DNA of 10,867 nt, from assembly GCA_025201865.1 (NCBI GenBank), contig MU603121.1, forward strand, positions 7,462 to 18,328. The letters are read 5' to 3'. Under the pieces are notes generated by a model. The model did no database searches. It was not told the DNA's origin and saw only the letters and a list, made by a program, of their open reading frames with translations. Position numbers and translations under genes: made by a program. This stretch comes from Ramicandelaber brevisporus. Taxonomy: Eukaryota; Kickxellomycota; Ramicandelaberales; Ramicandelaberaceae. Of this stretch, positions 6,907 through 10,867 are shown piece by piece. Position 1 is the first letter of the stretch. Each line of letters begins with the position of its first letter.

Positions 6907-9900
6907 ATGGCGAAACAGGTGCCAGAGATGCACGCATATGTACGCACGGTTGTGCGCAGTAGCTACCGCTGGCCGTTGCGCGGCAGATTTCTCTCGGCAG
7001 ACGAAGAGCAGATCGCGCTGTTCTGCGACGGTGCAGTTCGTGTCTATCGAGCTGTGTTGACTGCAGACACCGATTGTGCTCTCGAGCTGCTTCGCCAATG
7101 CCCACTGGACACTACATCACTGCTCGCAGCCACTGCAATCCACCGTGATTCGGTTTCAGTGAGCGAGCACGACTTGATAGCGGTTGCCACGGATTCTGGC
7201 GAGCTGGTCATCTACGAGTTTGATGCAGATGGTTCTCGCCTCAATGTGGCTGCTCGGTGTGTCATTTCCGAGCCTGGACTGTCACCCTACAGCCAGGGAT
7301 TCCACATTGCTGCCGACTCTCATTCGCCGCTGATTGCAGTTGCTGCGCTGCGAGGCATGGTTGGAGTGTATCGGTTCGAGTCGAATGCCATCGTCCCTCT
7401 GTGCACTCTGAGTGTGTCTGGAGCGATTCTTGATATGGCTTTCTTTGAGCCAATCGAGTCGGATATCGGAAGGCAAGCGTACTTGGCAGTAGCGTGGTTC
7501 GACAAAACGACCGGGTGTGTGGCACTCTCAAAGTGCACGATTCAACTGACTTCCACCTCGACAGCGTCGGAAGCAGCAATGTCAACACCAGCATCAGAAG
7601 TGATAAGCCATCTCCGCGACATGACACTCCCACATGCGCTGTTGGCAAGTCTGCCACACAGTCCCGGCCGTGGTTTAGTTGTTGCATCTCGGAGTGTATT
7701 GCATCTGGTCGATTTCGGCTCGTCGTCGATCAAACTGGCTGGATCCCTGCAAACTGTGTCGGCTGTGTACGATGTCGAGCCGCTGTATACTGGTTTAACT
7801 GTCAGCTGTATCCAACACAGCGATGCACACAACAGAGCAGTGTATCGTGCGTTCATCAGCACAGACCGAGCGGAAATGCACACGTTTGAACTGACCTTGC
7901 CGCAGTCTGGTCTCATTGGCATGCATCCAGTCGATGTGGAGTGGTCAAAAGCGCTTGTCAAACTGCCACCGTGCCAGCCAAAGTCACTCATTGTGTTCAA
8001 CTCTGGCTCGGCAACAGTGCAGTCTCTTCTTGCACTCTCAGACAGTGGAACAGTTCACTTTGCACAGTTTCAGTCGGCATCTGGCAGCTCTGCACTTGCG
8101 GCAGCACCTCGGATATGTGCCGTTGATGGCGATTTTGGACTGCCTGGTCCCATCTTGGATGCCATTGTGCAGAGTGGTGACTATTATCCATCTCGCCACA
8201 AGGACCACTTGCGACGACAGCAGCAGTTGGTGGTGGCGGCCGGCACTTCGAACGATCGCTCAGCTCTCTACAGTGTGCAGAATGGTCATTCAGTACACAG
8301 TGTGTTTGATCTACCGCAGGCATTTCCAGGTGCAACATTCGTGGCTGTCTTGGATGGTGACGGGTTCACTGGTCCAGCCGATGCTGCAGAGGATACATCT
8401 CAGTTATTTGACGAATCGAGTGACAAGCCGTCGATGCAAACACAGCTCGTAGTTGTGTCCACGATGCTGGATACCGCCATTCTTCGCATCGACTCCAGTT
8501 CATCCACAATCACGCAGCTCGAACAGCACTATACAATTCGAACGGATGTATCGACCATTGCCGCAGCTCGGCTCACATTAGATCAACAGACTCGCGCACT
8601 CGTGCAAGTCCATCCTCACGGAGTTCATGTCGGATTCTCTGGCAGTGTTCACAGTGTCGACTGGACGCTTGACAGCATGGATGACTCTGAGATGATTGTT
8701 CACGCAGGATTTGATCGCGATATCGCTGCGCTGGCTGTGTCCAAGACCACTGGCTGGTATCTCCAGGTGCTGCGCATCACACATCCAGCAGGCTTCGAAC
8801 CTCTTGCTCAGATTCACTGTCTGGTTGGTGAGGAAATCACGGCAGTGTTAGTTCTGCCTTCTGATTCAAGCAGGGAATCCAGCTGTCGGATCTTGGTGTC
8901 ATTCAACACCGGTTTCATCGCATTCTATACATTTGATACTGATCAGTCTCAGCTACAGTACGATGAACAGCGAATCCCCCTGCCTCCATTCAATTCAGCC
9001 AGCTCAACCGACAGCTGCATACAAGTTCCACACTCCATGTGTGTACTCGAAGCATCCATCCCAGTATTCACAGAGGCTGGTGCATCCTCACGTCGCATTC
9101 ATCATCTCTGCATTGGCATGCGTAGCGGCATGTTTGCATCCGGCATCCTTGAGAAGCTGTTCAGCCAGCCCACTCCAGACTGGTCAACAACAGTGGAATT
9201 GGACACTATGCCCATCAAGTTGGCATCCTCATCAGCACCAGGCTCTACTGCAACAGCAATCGCAACAGCAATTGGCAGCGGTCTCACGTCTATTGCGGCT
9301 CATGGCGCACAGCTGTCATTCGGTCACATTATATCACCGTTTGACTGCCCTGTTGTTCATCATTCCATGTATCCAACAACAAAACCAATAACATCTCGAG
9401 CTGATTCATCACAATTGCTGCTTTCAATACTGGCAGATGGTTCGCTGAGATTGGATTCTATTTCGTCACAGCGGCATTTCACAGCACATGAACAACAGCC
9501 ACAACAGCAGTTTGGCACCATCCGACGCGTGCTGCCCTCAGCTACCAATCCAAAGTACTTGTTCATTGCGCACGATCACGTCGTTGCATCAACCAAGGAT
9601 GCTGCCCAGTCCTCAATCGACGTCATTTCTCACAGCGACAAATCCAGCCTGGCTGCATTCGAACTCCTCAAAGGTGAGTCCGTTCTGGCGATGGCAAGAC
9701 ATGTAGCTACTGAAACAGAGTATCTCTTAGTTGGAACACAGGCTGCGGAGAACACGGTTGCGTGGACTCGAGCAGATGGACCCGACCGGCAACAGCTGTT
9801 TGTCGGCGGTCGTCTCATTCTGCTGCGGTTTGATTCATCAGAATCGACGCCGTCATCAACCCAGCCGGTTAGTCTGACCAAGACAGACTTCATGCCCTCT

Positions 9901-10821
9901 TCATCCTCATTCACAGCTGCTCTGGTTGTCGGCGAGCGTTATATCGTGGCGGCATCCGGTTCACTGCTCATTGTATGCGAGCTGTCTCTGCCCAGTGAGA
10001 CACTGACAGAACGAGCCCGCATCAGCCTGCGCTATCCCGCCGTGTCTCTACTGTTACTAGCCACCGACACTGATCGTCAGCAGTATGACATTGCTGTCTC
10101 GACTCTGCGCGAGGGCTGCCTGGTGTACCGGTTCGATCCAAGTGATTTCAGTCTGGCATTTGTGCAGTGCTCGCCAGCAGAGATGGCCACCAGCTGCGCC
10201 ACCACATTCTCACTCCCGTCATTCAGTGCCATTGCAGTTGGTGACCGATTTGGAAGATGCTCGATCATGGATGTTGCAGTACACCAGTCAAGATTGAGGC
10301 GACTCACAATGCTCGAGGCGCTGCGCGTCCAACTCGACTCGCCAGTTCGTCGACTAACCTTCTACAATCCTGTCCGCAGTTTCGGTGGCTGCACACATGG
10401 GAATGGTGAGGGTATGTTGATGGCGGTTTCTTCGCTTGGATCCATGCATGCCACTGTGCCAATGGATAAGGCAACATTTGACGTGTTGAAAGCAGTTGAA
10501 TCTGTCATCATCAAGCACATGGATCAAACAAGCCGACTCCACAGCCAGGAATCCAAATATATCGACGGCGAGGTGCTCAGCTTGTTCTTTGCAAAGCACA
10601 GTGCATCGGATTTGGCCGAGATCTTGAACACACTGAAGCCGACTGCTGATGAAGCTGTTACGACCGTATCTCTCGCTGAGAGTATTCTGATGCTCCATAA
10701 ACAATCAGCACTTGTGCAGAATGTCCAATTCGAGATGGGTGAGAGTCAAGCCGCCAAGGCACAAGCAGCATCCTATTTGATTGAGGAGCTCCATTCGGCT
10801 CTCAATCGGCTTTGTCTTTAA
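6907..10821 (+). CDS. DDB1/Mms1/SF3b130/CPSF160-superfamily beta-propeller scaffold
   Basis: A 1304-residue uninterrupted protein of the Mms1_N/CPSF_A superfamily. Members are triple beta-propeller scaffolds: DDB1, Rik1 and Mms1 in Cul4/Rtt101 ubiquitin ligases, SF3b130 in U2 snRNP, and CPSF160 in mRNA 3'-end processing. Residues 8-45 align with the conserved N-terminal strand of the family. DLIAVATDSGELVIYEFD (89-106) matches the SDSGRIVILEY region of SF3b130, ILDAIVQ (416) with LVVAAG (441) and ALVQVHPHGV (564) match mid-protein motifs, and AVGDRFGRCSIMD (near 1110-1122) lies in the CPSF_A part. YIDGEVLSLFF (1218-1228) matches the IDGDL helix at the CPSF_A end, and about 40 extra residues follow it. 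I chose ATG 6907 (A at -3, G at +4) over ATG 6736, which has T at -3 and adds 57 unconserved residues. Divergence from SF3b130 and DDB1 favours an Mms1/Rik1-like paralogue, but this is not settled. Confidence 0.8.
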   Translation: MAKQVPEMHAYVRTVVRSSYRWPLRGRFLSADEEQIALFCDGAVRVYRAVLTADTDCALELLRQCPLDTTSLLAATAIHRDSVSVSEHDLIAVATDSGELVIYEFDADGSRLNVAARCVISEPGLSPYSQGFHIAADSHSPLIAVAALRGMVGVYRFESNAIVPLCTLSVSGAILDMAFFEPIESDIGRQAYLAVAWFDKTTGCVALSKCTIQLTSTSTASEAAMSTPASEVISHLRDMTLPHALLASLPHSPGRGLVVASRSVLHLVDFGSSSIKLAGSLQTVSAVYDVEPLYTGLTVSCIQHSDAHNRAVYRAFISTDRAEMHTFELTLPQSGLIGMHPVDVEWSKALVKLPPCQPKSLIVFNSGSATVQSLLALSDSGTVHFAQFQSASGSSALAAAPRICAVDGDFGLPGPILDAIVQSGDYYPSRHKDHLRRQQQLVVAAGTSNDRSALYSVQNGHSVHSVFDLPQAFPGATFVAVLDGDGFTGPADAAEDTSQLFDESSDKPSMQTQLVVVSTMLDTAILRIDSSSSTITQLEQHYTIRTDVSTIAAARLTLDQQTRALVQVHPHGVHVGFSGSVHSVDWTLDSMDDSEMIVHAGFDRDIAALAVSKTTGWYLQVLRITHPAGFEPLAQIHCLVGEEITAVLVLPSDSSRESSCRILVSFNTGFIAFYTFDTDQSQLQYDEQRIPLPPFNSASSTDSCIQVPHSMCVLEASIPVFTEAGASSRRIHHLCIGMRSGMFASGILEKLFSQPTPDWSTTVELDTMPIKLASSSAPGSTATAIATAIGSGLTSIAAHGAQLSFGHIISPFDCPVVHHSMYPTTKPITSRADSSQLLLSILADGSLRLDSISSQRHFTAHEQQPQQQFGTIRRVLPSATNPKYLFIAHDHVVASTKDAAQSSIDVISHSDKSSLAAFELLKGESVLAMARHVATETEYLLVGTQAAENTVAWTRADGPDRQQLFVGGRLILLRFDSSESTPSSTQPVSLTKTDFMPSSSSFTAALVVGERYIVAASGSLLIVCELSLPSETLTERARISLRYPAVSLLLLATDTDRQQYDIAVSTLREGCLVYRFDPSDFSLAFVQCSPAEMATSCATTFSLPSFSAIAVGDRFGRCSIMDVAVHQSRLRRLTMLEALRVQLDSPVRRLTFYNPVRSFGGCTHGNGEGMLMAVSSLGSMHATVPMDKATFDVLKAVESVIIKHMDQTSRLHSQESKYIDGEVLSLFFAKHSASDLAEILNTLKPTADEAVTTVSLAESILMLHKQSALVQNVQFEMGESQAAKAQAASYLIEELHSALNRLCL

Positions 10822-10867
10822 ACAGTTGATTTAAAAGGCATTTCAATAGCTAAGTCCATCCAAAGAG

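Noticed and set aside
7542-8000. Long antisense and alternate-frame ORFs inside the DDB1-like gene (also 7262-7687, 7916-8452, 8933-9391)
   Set aside because: They give no recognisable protein and lie within a continuous frame with superfamily motifs; they arise from codon bias.

Overview
This window looks like nuclear DNA of a fungus, probably an early-diverging, intron-poor lineage. The evidence is a secreted fungal-type phosphatidylglycerol/phosphatidylinositol transfer protein (ML/NPC2 family), a large F-box/LRR protein of fungal style, eukaryotic housekeeping genes (Brr2, TMEM115), eukaryotic AATAAA signals and A at -3 of several start codons. All five recognisable genes read through without an intron inside the window. 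The lineage is an inference; no species can be named from the sequence alone.

Layout. Positions 1-1713 (minus strand) hold the N-terminal 571 residues of a Brr2/SNRNP200 spliceosomal helicase, cut by the window edge just after the DEIH box. A 446-bp divergent promoter region (1714-2159), rich in A/T tracts, a CCAT microsatellite and a long pyrimidine tract, separates it from a plus-strand ML-domain lipid transfer protein (2160-2801). That gene converges tail to tail on a minus-strand TMEM115-type Golgi rhomboid-like protein (2990-4414), with one AATAAA for each gene in the 188-bp gap. A second divergent interval (4415-5116) is AT-rich in its left part. Its right part is more GC-balanced, with an unexplained small ORF on one strand and a zinc-finger-like reading on the other. 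An F-box/LRR protein (5117-6643) follows, then a 1304-residue DDB1/Mms1/CPSF160/SF3b130-superfamily scaffold (6907-10821), both on the plus strand.

Functionally this is a mixed set of housekeeping and regulatory genes: splicing (Brr2), lipid handling in the secretory pathway (ML protein), Golgi membrane biology (TMEM115), and two protein types that elsewhere serve as substrate-side subunits of cullin ubiquitin ligases. Nothing indicates a gene cluster, mobile element, phage, CRISPR array or RNA gene. The most notable points are that the Brr2 homologue seems to lack most of its autoinhibitory N-terminal region (replaced by acidic low-complexity sequence) and has Ser in place of the usual Gly in helicase motif I, that the DDB1-like gene is a divergent paralogue of uncertain identity, and that 4656-5000 is unexplained.
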